Shown here: positions 48,451 through 61,325 of the stretch, piece after piece
Layout: each line of letters opens with the position of its first letter
Numbering within the stretch: position 1 is the stretch's first letter
From: Mucor racemosus
Taxonomy: Eukaryota; Mucoromycota; Mucoromycetes; Mucorales; Mucoraceae
Length of the DNA stretch: 64,000 nucleotides
Reading direction: 5' to 3'
Assembly (NCBI GenBank): GCA_027405735.1
Contig: JAPEHQ010000006.1
Span: forward strand, 558,001 to 622,000
Notes under the pieces: model-generated
The model's database searches: none
The model's input: the letters and a program-made list of their open reading frames with translations, nothing else
Told to the model about the DNA's origin: nothing
Program-made: the position numbers and the translations under genes

Positions 48451-49144
48451 TGTCGATCTAAAACCAGAAACATCTCATTGTCATTGTTATATACTATGAA
48501 AAGCTTAATTTTTAACGACACAGCAATTAAATAAAAGACGAAATGATAATAATCCTATATGGTGAGTATTCAACATCTAGTTGAGTTTAATGAAAAATGT
48601 TTTTGAACCCTTTTGAAAATCCTGAAGCAAACACAACATCTTGGTCCTGTAATTTCTATGCATCAAAATGTCGCGATTTCCACCACACAATAAATGCACC
48701 TTTTATCAATCTTCACCTCGTTTTACATTGAGTATCAGTTTTTTACCAGTTGTATTTTCTCTGATTCATTAATATTCGGTCATATTAAACGATAGTGTAT
48801 TATTAAATTACAATTTACTAATATACGGTTGTTAGTTTTTTGTTATTACTTTAAAAACTTGATCCTATTATTATTATTATTATTATTATTATTATCATTG
48901 ATTATAATTGCCAAACTGATTGATTCATACAGCATAATATATCCAAATTTCATACAAAAAATAAGGTTCGACTATATTGCTATTAATTATTTAAAGGCTT
49001 ATTTTAAGTAAAGCATAAATACAACCTATAGTACAACGTTATTAGTAGCCTAATAACAGGTTTAACTTGAAAAGTATAATATGATGCAACCAGATTCAAA
49101 AAAAGCACATAAAATTACAAATTTAAAGGATTTATATATAAAAG
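48451..49144. other. spacer between copies B and C
   Basis: AT-rich, with an (ATT)n microsatellite at about 48868-48897. No gene or repeat partner was recognised. Confidence 0.4.
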
Positions 49145-52100
49145 CACTACGGCCAACGGCCAACCTATACTGCACAAGATAATCTTGTTATGTCCAGGTG
49201 GGCTGCACACTATAGCCTGATAAGTTGTTGCGCCCACTGAATAATGGCTAAAAAGATAACAAGATGCACATGGGCACAACAAAAAAAACTGCACACGAGC
49301 ATAGCGAAAAGCCTATATGTGTAGAATTATAGATTCTGTCCGTGTGCATGACATTAATCCCATGTATGCATCATAGTAGAGTTTCCCATAAGCATATTGT
49401 TATTCCTATTTGTGCATAACAATAAAATCTGGCCATGAGCATAATGAGCTAATTGTATAGGCACAAATTGGTTTGTACATGAGCATCGTGCCGTTCTCAA
49501 AATTCCATTGCATTTTTTTACTGGAATGGGTTTTTAAGTTACATTTGCTTTTATTAATATAGTTCATAGACAATAATACAATTCAATACGTTGTTGATGT
49601 AGAGATGTAGAGCAATACATGCAATAGCCAATATATTTACGATTATTATTTGTAAATATGTTTATAGCTATAATAATGTTTATAGCTATAATAATCTTTA
49701 CAGCAACAATGGTTTTTGCTTGAGCATAAAATTAAATAACACTTACTGCTTGAATTTATACTCAAACCAAATTTAAAGCTATAAATGTTACTTTATCACT
49801 CATGAAATTTAAACAAATTAACCTTCTTAAAACTTACTATTTTGGTTTACAATTGTCAGCTGTAAAAGGGTTTGTTTTTAAGTATAGCTGCGATCAGAAC
49901 TATGGGTATTAGGCAAGACATTAGAGTACTTTTTTTTTATTTTTGTTTCTATATCATTTGAACTTTTATCACTTTTCTGGGGAATTTTGTGAGTTTTTAG
50001 CCAGCTCTAGCTTTTTATTGCGTAGATATAAACATCATTGCCTTCGATCTGATCTGATAATCAAGAAATATGTCCAACAATACAGCAATAAATAATGATG
50101 TTTGATCTTAGAATGCGGTTAGATGATAATATCAGTCTCTAATATACCGACTGCTATCTATATTAAAAATATTAGTATCTTACGTTAACATACGTATTCA
50201 GATAAAAGAAAAGAATACCAGCAGCTTGATAGTCTGATATGCCTTATCAAACAGTGAACATATTATTGGAATAATATAAAAACAACAAACGTAGAAAAGG
50301 ATTTTCAAGGCTTTACATTATTTAGCGCAATTAAAACCCTGCTAAATTACACATTTCAGCCAATGTAAAAGCAGCATTACGGCGCATGAACCATAAATTA
50401 AACAAAATAGGCAATACTGTATTATTGGCTGTTATCATAGAAACATTCATTTTTCTATTAGAAAAACCGTCTGTCATATCATACATTTATTAAAAAATTG
50501 CAAAAGCGGGCCCGCAGAACGATGCCGTAATTGAGCATAGCAAGATTGAACGGCTACGTCTCTTGTATTATGGTATATATCTAAGTTTTAAATAAAAAAA
50601 CGTTTCTTTTTTTAACTTTTTTTATATTTAACCATATGCGGTCTGAAAATTCAGTTTTTGTAACGGACATTTTTCGGGGCTCATTTTATCCTTACCAACA
50701 CTCATGATTTTGATCAAAAAAAAGAAAAATCAAATTTTGATACCAAAATCAACGTTTAAATATACTATATTGTGAGAGAAAACTGTAGCCATGACTAATA
50801 CACATTTTATAAAAGCTTAATATTAAACGTTAAGTAATGAAACTTAGCATTTTTGGCCCGAAAACGGTTTTTTGGTTAAAGGATTTTCATGTAATATTTT
50901 GCAATAAAGGTATTTGTTATTTTTTATTGAGCAAATAGAGCGCTGAATTCTCTATATGTGTATATTTTTTGTTTCTATAATTGGTAGTATAATTGACTCT
51001 AGATTTGCAAAATCAGAAAAAAAATTTAAAAAATGTCAAAATTGATGATCTGGACAAGAATAATTTTTGAAATTAATATTCCGCTTATAAGCCTTGTTGG
51101 TCTTAAAAATAAGAGATTTTATAATACTTGAGAACTTTTTCAAGAATTTACAATGCTGTACCCACTTAATTGAAGCTTATTGCTGTAAATCATTATACAT
51201 GTTAATATTATGTGGTAATTTATTCGATGATAATATAGTTTCACTTTATAGTTATTGTACTAGAGGTAATTTACATTAAGTTTTAGTTTTACCTCTCCAA
51301 TATTATAAACATAAACATGGCCATCACTGGAACCTATTGCCACTTTTTTACCCTCTTTCTCCCTAGCCAATTTATTCAATGCTTTACCAGAACAAACTTG
51401 CTTTTGACCTATTAAAATTGATTTATTAGTAAAATCAATTATTAATAACAAGCTAATAAGTAATAATTATGGTGTACCTTTGAGAGTTGGTAGTGGAATA
51501 CAAGTCAACATCTCGTCTTCCTCCTTGGCTGTTGTTGGACACTAAATAGAAAGAAATATTTTTTAGAAACGAAATAGATTAACATAAGTTTATTCATTCA
51601 TTGAAATCAAGTGAATACTATACATACTTTTATAATCACCAGTTTTCTCCAGGTAGATATTGATTTTAGACCAAAAAAGCATTCATTATAACGTAGATAA
51701 TGGAACAAAATGATTAAGTCCTGGACGCGTTTTTTGTTCGAGAAAGACATTATAACGTGCCCTAACATTAACAGTTAATAATTCATTTCCAAATAAACAA
51801 TAGGAAAAACATCATGTAGTACTTGTACCTGCTACTTGATTTCAGTTTATAAAAAATATTGATCTTTTTGTTGTAGTTTTAAACATAAATAAAAGGTCTA
51901 AGGAAAGAGTGCAAAAGAAAAAAGAAAAATAATCCTAAATCCGTCGATTTTGCGTGTTATAAACAGAAACTTACAAAGGGATAAATACTTTTACTGTTGC
52001 CAAACAGGTTGTTGTCGTTGTTTCCATTTGGTCCCCGAGAGAAGAACATGGGCAGAAATCTTTCAAACCCCAAATGTCAAATAAATATATCTCGTCAATA

Positions 52101-52322
52101 ATAAGGCAATTCTGTTGAATCAGAGTAACACACATCTGTTTTAAACCATTCAAATTATCTTTGTTACTAATTATATTATGATTGATATACTTTAATAAAT
52201 TGACTAAAAAATCTCGATCTCATTGCTCTGCTCATCTGGGCTGCCTGATTTGCACAAAATGTTTTATTCTGTCCATCTGTGCAGATCATTATGCCCATGG
52301 GAAGCATAGTTTGGCCGTAGTG
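49145..52322 (+). mobile_element. CACTA-like transposon, copy C
   Basis: About 3.18 kb with the best-preserved ends: CACTACGGCCAA at the left and TTGGCCGTAGTG at the right, a perfect 12-bp inverted repeat. The left end has a partial duplication (CGGCCAACGGCCAACC). TGCACA/TGTGCA words crowd both subterminal regions. Non-coding except for the captured fragment at 51293-51541. No clear 3-bp target duplication (AAG/AGA). Confidence 0.65.
51293..51541 (-). pseudogene. captured dynein intermediate chain-like WD40 fragment, copy C
   Basis: Two exons on minus, about 51541-51478 and 51408-51293, joined by a 69-nt GT-AG intron in continuous frame. They give about 60 residues including ALNKLAREKEGKKVAIGSSD and GHVYVYNIGE. 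No stop inside, but a complete gene is absent. A Trp-to-Arg-like change (LAREKEG against LAWDKEG in A) suggests decay. Confidence 0.5.
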
Positions 52323-52589
52323 AGAAACCTCCTACAACTGGCCTTCCAACTTATGAAATCAAGATTTAGCTATCGAATGTTATATCCTATATCCGCGCTC
52401 CTAAAACATATAAATACCTGATCTTTATACTCATAGTTTGACATTATCTTTATCCTTTTTTCCTTATAAATATACTTAAATAAATATATCTAGTTCTAAT
52501 TGTATCTTAGCTGGCTATCTTAAGTATATTTATAAATACCATTATCCATATTCGTTGAAAACTGGTGAGTTTACATACCTTAGTAGGCA
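52323..52589. other. spacer between copy C and family 2 copy G
   Basis: AT-rich, no gene. At the matching place in the A-E pair only about 10 bp separate the two repeats. Confidence 0.4.
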
Positions 52590-54012
52590 TAAATAGCAGG
52601 TAACCAACTTGTTGTTCAAGCTTGCCAAATGCACAATGACCTATGGAAGTTGGTATCCGAGATACTTGCAATGCCTATTTATATCTATATTTATGAAGAG
52701 CGCCAGATTACTTGGATCGGTATTCATAGAGATTGTATTCAAATTGCTTTTCATAAAAATGCGCAACAGTGCGCTATAGGTGTATTTTGGCGATGGTTTT
52801 TTCGATACACAATTTAGGTTGTGGAAGTTGTCCTTTGTGGTCAGCATGTCATATATGCACACCTAATTGCATACAAAATTGGAACTTATTAGGATTGAAG
52901 TTCGCCGAGATAGGTTTTTTGTTGTCGGTTTTTTACAGCTGTAAAAATAGGTTTCAGATGGCTCTCAAGTGGTTTTTGAATGGTTTTGCCCAATATTGAG
53001 TCGAATTACGAGAAGTCTTTACAAAAAATGTAACTCGTCCCTCTATGGGCCATTGATATTTGTCCGAAAATAGATTAGTCAATACCAGAATATAAGTACA
53101 CCGTTGGCCTAACATGAACGACCAAAATGAGACCTAGAATTGATTGTGAAACATTCAATACCTAAACTGTCATGAGATGTTAATTTTTTGTATCCATAAG
53201 GTGGATTCAACTAAAGGCTATCTTGCATTTTTTGTTTCAGTGAAAAATATTGATTTTTCGTCGAGATAATCAAAATAATAGTTCATATTACAGCTTCACA
53301 TTTATCATATCTGGGTTCCAAAATTGATTTGTGAAATCGATCAGAAAATGATGAAAAAAACAAAATCGTTTAATTGATGATGAGCTGCAAAATAAGTAGA
53401 TCTAGCGTATTAAATAGTTTCTGTAGAGTTTTAGATTCTGCATCTATCAAAATAAAATTCAGATACATTTTTCACATTAAGTTTTGTGTAAAATGCAACT
53501 GAAATTTTGGAGGTTTTTTAAAGATACACATCACTTTTTATAAGCATATTTCAAATATAAAACATTGAGGTGATGCACAGCATTATTAGCTATCGATCTA
53601 GCCATTGTTGAATCTTTTAGCTACATTTTTCATAGAAAAAACGAGATTTTTGTCGATTTGTTTTTCAAATTCAGAATTTGGGATGAGGGTATATAAGGGA
53701 AAAATTGAAGCTAGAAATGAAAGTACCTCTTTGTACACCTTTTTGAGGATATCTCCACGAAAAATCAATATTTTGAAGAGAACTAAATTGAATCCAAGAG
53801 AGCTCAACGAGCTTAATAATATGGATGCAAGAAAAAGTGTTGCTCAATTTAACGAATATTTTGAAATGTACTAAAAAAATGTCAAAAAAATGAAAAAAAA
53901 AGTGCTCAAAAGTTTTTCATACCTAAATATGTTATAAAGTGCTATAAAACAAGTAAAGTTTCATTATTAGGAAGTACTAGTATAGCTTAATTTTTCCTAG
54001 AGATACGAGAAG
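52590..54012 (+). repeat. family 2 repeat, copy G
   Basis: Collinear with E from its left end, without the 360-bp insert of E, and ends about 230 bp short of E's right end. A segment at 53605-53874 is open on plus (89 codons) and on minus (53807-53598). It abuts the 3' end of INTS11. Confidence 0.6.
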
Positions 54013-54109
54013 AATATACAGTTTTCAAATCAAAAATAAAATTGGACTTGAATATACATCATTAAAAACATTTATTGATATTAAATTATACTACATGTTT
54101 ATCAATAAC

Positions 54110-56129
54110 CTACTGTTGATCATACAATACAGTATTCACGGTACCTAATATAAAACTAGCCAAATCTTCATCCTCAAAGCTCCATTTAACACAAACAGTC
54201 TGTAAATTCTGCAACCACAATGATACACTTCGGATTATGATACTTGCTGTTTTACGTTCTATAGAGCAAGTTTGTCCAATAGTTCTTGCTAATGCCACTT
54301 GCAATAAATCCAATACTCTTCTCTGTAAATCTTCGGTTATAGATTCTGTGTGAGCCATATCTGATAAGAGAGTAGAAATTTGAAACGCTTTCTCTACTTG
54401 GAAATACAGTTCACGTCTTTGCTGTTGTTGTTGTAATTTTTTTTCTGCTGCAGCAAAATCATCTGATTTTACAATCTCAAGCGAAGGCGCTGTCTGCTGC
54501 TGTTGTTTGTTATTGTTAAAGTGCATCAATAGTGTAGCATTAATAGGTACTGACGTATTTGGTCTTGATGGTGCTGATGATAATACAGAGGGTATCTTAC
54601 TGTTGTTGCTGGATAACAGCGATTTTAGTAAATCTGTACTGATTTTAGCTTCTAATGCTCGACTTGTTTCCATTTTAATACTACATCCATTTGCAGGCAT
54701 ATAACAAGCAATACCAAATTCTTTCATAATATTACTTCTTAAAAAGTCCATTTTTCCACGTTCACCATGAACAAGAACAACGTTTCTTGGTTCACACATA
54801 CGAATCAATTGCATAATACCTTTTGCATCTGCGTGAGCACTGAACGACAAATTTCTCACTTGCAAATTAACTTTGATTTGAGTGAATTTATCTACCTCGA
54901 TTACTTTTTGTCCCAATAAAACCTTGGCACCCACTGTTCCAGCGACACAATAACCGGGCATAATGACCATATTTTTTGGATCCGGTGCCCATTTTGTAAA
55001 TACCTGTAAAGATGTACCTGCATTCAGCATACCTGGTGTAGCAAATAAAACCATGGGGCCCTTATTGTCCAAGTAATCCTTTTTCCAAGCCTTGATATGT
55101 TTAAAATCGAATGCATTTCTTTGAGCAAACGTTGATTTGATTTTTTGATTTGTCCAATTGATAAAAAGTTTATAAAACTCTGTTGCTCTTTCTGTAAGAC
55201 CTGTAGAAAAATAGATTGGCACATCCAGACCCATTCGATCCCAGTAAGATTCAATCAATATACATAACTCTTGAGCACGGCCCAGTGCAAATACCGGAAT
55301 AATAACATTTCCACCATTAGCTACACAATCATGTACTTTTGTAAGGAAGTCCCGTTCACGAGATCGTTTTGAATCACGAATAGTTGTAGCATAAGTACTC
55401 TCAGTAATCAGGACATCGGGTCTCACTTTATCGATCCAAGCACTACCTAAATGACGATCAGGGGTCATATTGTAATCGCCAGTATATACAAGTGATTCTT
55501 GTCCAACTCGAATATAAATCATAGCAGCGCCTAATACATGTCCAGCATAATAAGCTTTGATTTCGATATCATCATCTACCTTGATTGTTTGATGTAAATT
55601 GATGGGAATGACCTTCTTCATGCAATTTTTGATCATGGGAGATGTAAAGAAGTTTGTTTCTCCTTTGCGTTCGACTGTGATTTTTCTATAATCTTCTAAT
55701 AAAATTGGACAAATTGCTTTTGTGGGATGTGTCATGTAAATGGGACCATCATAACCGCACATTTCGGTGAAGAATGGCAAGGCGCCACAATGATCCAAAT
55801 GAAAATGAGAGATAATGACAGCATCTAAAATGTCTGTGTAATTGCCGGTTTTTGAGATGTAACTAAAGTCTGGAAATCGTCTTTCATCCTGATATCCCAT
55901 GTGCATACCTGTAAAATAGAAGAAATTTAAATCATCTGCTATCCAGCAACCTAATTGAAGTTTTTTTTTTACCACAATCAAGCATAATATTTTTACCACC
56001 AATGGTGACTAGAATACAACTTCTTCCAACATCTTGTCCTAAAGAAGAAGACTTAGTATGAAGATTCATAATTTTATATACTCAATGATTCAATGTACCT
56101 GCTCCTAATGGTACAACTTCAATAGGCAT
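54110..56129 (-). CDS. INTS11: Integrator complex endonuclease subunit 11
   Basis: Three exons on minus (56129-56099, 56038-55973, 55908-54110), 631 aa against about 600 in animals. Metallo-beta-lactamase/beta-CASP RNA endonuclease. The N-terminus [15 protein letters not shown], the zinc motif SHFHLDHCG (about 67-75), [38 protein letters not shown] and the beta-CASP part ([39 protein letters not shown]) follow INTS11 rather than CPSF73/Ysh1. The C-terminal 170 residues are Gln/Ser-rich and then helical, matching the subunit-binding C-terminal domain. In Integrator it cleaves nascent RNA. It shares a 267-bp promoter region with CAND1. Confidence 0.93.
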
Positions 56130-56396
56130 ATTATTTTAGTGATTTGAAAAAAAGAAAGGACAACCTTGCTTTGATGTCCCGAAATACAAGTATATAGTAT
56201 GCAAAAGCGCAGTGCAATGCTTACTTACTAGTCACGATGTTTGTACCAAGTTGGAGCGTTAAAAGGACACATTACATACGCATTACTCTATCAATTTGCT
56301 TTTATTTTACTGTTTCTTGATTAAAACAACTAGGTAAAGCATCAAAAATTGACAATATTCAAGATTTTTCTGTCCTAACAGTTGAATATAGTGATC
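56130..56396. promoter_or_regulatory. divergent promoter, INTS11 and CAND1
   Basis: 267 bp between the two start codons. T-rich towards CAND1 (near 56290-56320). No specific site identified. Confidence 0.45.
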
Positions 56397-59300
56397 ATGT
56401 CACAACAAGGCACAAACGCGTATATGGTTGCTAATCTGTTGGAGAAGGTATAATCAATAGAGAACATGATGGACATGTGTTTAATTTTGAATATTGAAAT
56501 AGATGAGCAACCAAGACAGAGATTTCCGTTATATGGCTCTCAATGATTTAATGAATGAGCTTCAAAAAGAATCATTTCATATGGAATCTTTGATTGAAGG
56601 AAAGGTTGTCAAAGCGGTTTTATTACTTATGGATGATAAAAATGGCGAAGTACAAAACTTGGCCGTCAAATGGTAAGCAGCAACAGCGAATATTGGTTGG
56701 CATTATGTCTATGCTAACGTTCTTTTCCAATAGTCTTGGTCCTTTGGTAAAGCAAATTAGAGAAGATAATTTATTACAGATTATCGATTGTTTGAATGAA
56801 TATGCATCTCAACAAAAGAATGATGAATTGCGTGGTATTTCCAGTGTTGGTAAGTTTTGTATTACATTTAAGCTTATCATACAAATCAAATAATAATGCA
56901 TTTGCAGGTTTAAAGACTGTAGTTAGTGAAGTAGATGCCAGTAAAGGAAATCAAGTGTGCACTCAAATTATTCCCAAGTTATTAACTACTGTTCAAAACG
57001 TAATGCATTTGGAATATATCCATCATTATTTCATACTAATTGTAGCTTATTTAGGCTAATGCTTCCTATGAAATGCAAATGGATACATTGGATATTTTGT
57101 CTGAAGTTTTAGCTAGATTTGGAGGTCAGATTTCTTTGGACCAACAAACCCAAATTCAATCGGTATTATTGCCATTACTATCTCATAATCGTGCTGCTAT
57201 TCGTAAAAGAATTACAGTTTCTATCGGATATCTAGTTGTTCATACAAACGATGAACTATTTAATCAGTTATTTACTTTTATCATGGATGGCTTAAACAAT
57301 AAAGCTAATTCAAGCGAAAAATTGAGAACATTGGTTCAATGTGCTGGTGTTTTAAGGTACATTTTTATCTTTCATCTCTATATGAATATGCTAACAAACG
57401 TCAATAAATAGTCGTTATAATACTGCTCGTTTAGGTAAACATCTTGCTCAGGTCATTCCTATCATTGCAAACTACACTTCTAAAGCAGATGAAGACGATG
57501 AATTGCGTGAAATTTGTCTTCAAACACTTGAATCATTCGTTCTTAGATGTCCAAATGAAATATCGCCTTTTATTTCGGATATCACAAACTTTGCATTAGA
57601 ATATGTTAAATATGATCCTAATTTTGTTGAAGACGACGACGAAGAAGATGAAGAAATGGAGGAGGAAGAGGAGGAGGAGGGAGGAGATGAATATGACGAT
57701 GAAATTGCGTAAGTAGTATATTAACATACAAAAAGAACTTGTAGATTAAACATGTCCTTTAGCGACTATTCAGATGATGATGATGATATGTCTTGGAAGG
57801 TTCGTCGCTCTGCTTCCAAAGTGTTATGTGCAATCATTGAAACTAGATCAGATTTATTGCAACAAATCTATGAAGATGTTGCTCCTGTTCTGATCAATCG
57901 TTTCAAGGAACGTGAGGAATCTGTTCGTGTAGATATTTTACAAACTTTTATTGCACTTTTGAGACAAACAAGCGTTTATGGAGGAACCTCATCTGGTACT
58001 GATCGCCCTCGTAGAAACAGTGTTACTAGCTATGGCGATCAAATTGATTTTTTACCTGCTAGCCCTACTAACGGAACCAATGGTGATTCTACCATGGAAA
58101 CTACAGATGGTCCTAGACAACTTTTGAGATCCCTTGTCCCAAAAATTTGCCGTGCTCTTGCCAAGCAACTCTCTGCTAAATCTACTCAAACCCGTCAAAT
58201 CGGCTTCCATTTGTTGCGTGAGCTTATTACTGTTCTTCAAGGTGGATTAGATGATCAAATTGAATTGTTCTTCCCTGCTATTGAAACCTCTCTTTCAAAC
58301 ACTACTGCTGAACAACAACATGCATCTTCATCTAATCTCAAGATTGAAATCCTTTACTTTTTAAGATTGTTCTTCCATAATCGCCATACTCATAACATTC
58401 ATACCATGATTGATTGTTTAGCTCCTTCTGTAATCAAGTCTGTTTCTGATCGCTTTTACAAAATTACTTCTGAAGCTTTCTTGGTTTGTATCGAGTTGAT
58501 CAAGGTTATTCGTCCTATTCATCTCGAAAAGAGTGGCCAATATCAAATCACTGATATTGCCCCTGAAAATGTTCAATACATCAATCAAATTTACAAAGTT
58601 ACCTTGAATGTTTTGAACACCAGTGATGCTGATCAAGAAGTAAAGGAAAGGTCTATCATGTGCCTTGGTACTTTGTTGGCTCAAGTTGGCGATGTTCTTC
58701 AATCCCAACAAAGACAGGCTTGGGATGTTCTTTTGGAAAGATTGAGAAATGAAGTTACTCGTTTGATTAGTGTCAAGACTTTAAATGTTGTTTCTCAAAG
58801 CCCAATTGCTGCTGGCGAGGAATTACAACGTTGTGTTCTTGTTGCCGTTGAAGACATCTCATTATTGCTTAGAAAGAGTAATCGTCCTTTGCGAATTGCA
58901 AGTTTGGAGTGTTTAAATGTCTTGGTCAACAGGTAAATGAAAGAGCAAGCAGTGCATCTTACTGAAAACTAACGCATCCCAATTAGATTTGGTCAAAACA
59001 TCTCTGCAAAGAGTTATTATACCTTGTTGCATGAGTTGAAACCATTGATTTCTGATAGTGATCTTCACCTTCTTCCTCTTGCTTTAAAGACTGTAGAATC
59101 AATCTTGAGCGTTAGTCCTAACTCTGTCAATGAAGTCAAAACTTTTATTTTACCTTCATTATTCCAATTAATGGAATCTCCTTTATTACAAGGTTCTTCA
59201 TTGGAAAGCTTATTGAGCATGTTTGCTGCTTTTGCCAAGGTTAGCCCTGCTGATTACCAAGCTTTGGTGCATGGCCTTGTTGATCCTTTGTTATCTGCCA

Positions 59301-60691
59301 AGACATCTGGTGGTGTTTCTGCTGGTGGTGTCGCCGCTGTTGCCAATAAACAAGCTGCCTCTACTGTTGCTCAATGTGTTGCCGTATTAGCTGCTAATGC
59401 CAGTGATAGTAATCGTGATACTACTATCCGTGAATTCCAAAACTACCTCACTACTCCTAATGTTAACGATTCTATTTTATACCTTGCTCTATTAACTATT
59501 GGTGAAATTGGCCGTAGAATTGATCTATCTGCTTATGATAATATGGATGAACTCGTAATCAACATGTTTGTTTCTCAATCAGAAGAAGTTAAATTTGCTG
59601 CTGCATTTGCTTTGGGTAATATTTGTGTAGGAAATATTCATAAATACTTGCCTTCTATTGTCACACAGATCAAGGAACAACCCAAGAGACGTTATTTATT
59701 ATTGCATGCTCTTAAAGAAGTAATCACTCGTTATGATGGTGATAGCAAGGATAACTCTCTTAGTTCTGCCGCTGATGAAATATGGACTCTTTTATTGGAA
59801 AGCAGTGAATCGGATCAAGAGGAAGGCACTCGTACTGTTGTTGCAGAATGTCTAGGTAAATTGGCCTTGACAGATTCTCGCAAATTCTTGCCACAATTGG
59901 AAGATCGTTTGACTTCCACATCTGCTTATGTCAGAGCTACTGTCGCCACTGCCATCAAATACGCTGTTGTAGATCCTTCATCTGAATACGATGACTTATT
60001 GAAACCTATTATGACTAAATTTTTGTCACTTTTGGAAGACACTGATTTAAATGTTCGTCGTTTAGCTTTGTTAACAATTAACTCTGCTGTCCATCGCAAG
60101 CCTTATTTAATTAGAAATGTACTTGACCAGCTTATTCCCTTGTTATATGCAGAAACTGTAGTCAAGGAAGAGCTCATTCATACCGTAGAAATGGGTCCTT
60201 TCAAGCACAAGGTAGATGATGGCCTTGAAATTAGAAAGGCTGCCTACGAATGTATGTATACACTATTAAGTACATGTTTGGATAAAATCGATGTCTATGG
60301 TTTCCTCGATCATATTTGTGCTGGTTTGGATGATCAACATGATATCAAGATGCTTGCTTATTTGATGTTGATTCGCCTCAGTAAAGTAGCACCGACTGCT
60401 GTCTCTCAAAGATTGGATGAACTCATTGTACCTTTCAGGGCAACCCTTGATTTCAAGATGAGAAGCAATGCTGTCAAACAAGAAGTTGAAAAGAATCAAG
60501 AACTTATTCGTGCAGTAATTCGTTGTATTGTTGCTTTGAACCCCTTGAGTGATCCTATTGTTTCTCCTCGATTCGAACAATTTGTGTCTTCAGTCAAGAC
60601 TGGACCTTTTTCAGATGACATTAAATCAACCATTCTGGAGACAGAAAGCCGAGAAAATAGATCTGTTGATTATATGGATCTTTCTTCTTAA
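56397..60691 (+). CDS. CAND1: cullin-associated NEDD8-dissociated protein 1 (TIP120)
   Basis: Eight exons (56397-56447, 56503-56672, 56734-56849, 56908-56999, 57055-57356, 57412-57708, 57763-58932, 58987-60691), 1300 aa against about 1230 in animals. A HEAT-repeat protein that binds unneddylated cullins and exchanges F-box/substrate receptors in SCF ligases. Diagnostic pieces: [13 protein letters not shown] near the start, an acidic insert at about 315-350 leading into [44 protein letters not shown] and [20 protein letters not shown], with [14 protein letters not shown] near 1130. A Ser/Arg/Thr insert after LLRQTSVYG looks specific to this lineage. AATAAA lies at 60712. Confidence 0.95.
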
Positions 60692-61293
60692 CTATAGTGT
60701 ATATGTATATTGAATAAAGTTTTTTTTTTTTTTTTTCTAAAACAACACATTTTATTTCACCTTGATCGAATATATATATATATATATACATACATTGAGC
60801 CCTTGATTTATGAACTCTGAGTCAATTAACTTAAAAGCGTTATGTTTTTCATACATCCCGGTTTGTTAATCTCTTTTTTTTTTTTTTTTTTTTTTTTTGC
60901 CCATCATGATTTGTCCATTGATTGCATGAAACGGATGTAAAATCTTGATTCAGGGGTAAACCAGGCCAGTAAAACTCCGGCTGTTTCTTTTCAATAATCC
61001 GCAACCCTACTAGGTACTTTACAGAATTAATTCATACCTTTCAAGGTTGTCTATCAAACAAAATTATATCTAATAGTACTATTTGACATATACAGTACTC
61101 ATTTTTATTTTTTGATTTTATAAATTAGCCAATACATTCAGGTATAACGAGCTAGTTAACACAGCTACGCGGTGTATAGCTCGTTCTGCCGTAGGCCTGT
61201 TTTACTTCATTATAAGTTTTTCATCGTATTGTACCAATGATTAGAATAATATTTAATGATAATGCAAAGACAAGTTACTGAATAATTGTATCA

Positions 61294-61325
<32 letters not shown>

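Noticed and set aside
48868..48897. CRISPR-like or tandem array
   Set aside because: Simple (ATT)n microsatellite; no spacer structure.
49145..52322. Helitron as explanation for the gene-capturing repeat
   Set aside because: Helitrons lack terminal inverted repeats and end in a hairpin plus CTRR; this element has matched CACTACGGCC termini.
54110..56129. CPSF73/Ysh1 as the identity
   Set aside because: The [12 protein letters not shown] start, [20 protein letters not shown] and C-terminal region fit INTS11 better.
61141..61200. tRNA gene
   Set aside because: The stem pattern lacks a T-loop GGTTCGA-type box and cloverleaf spacing.
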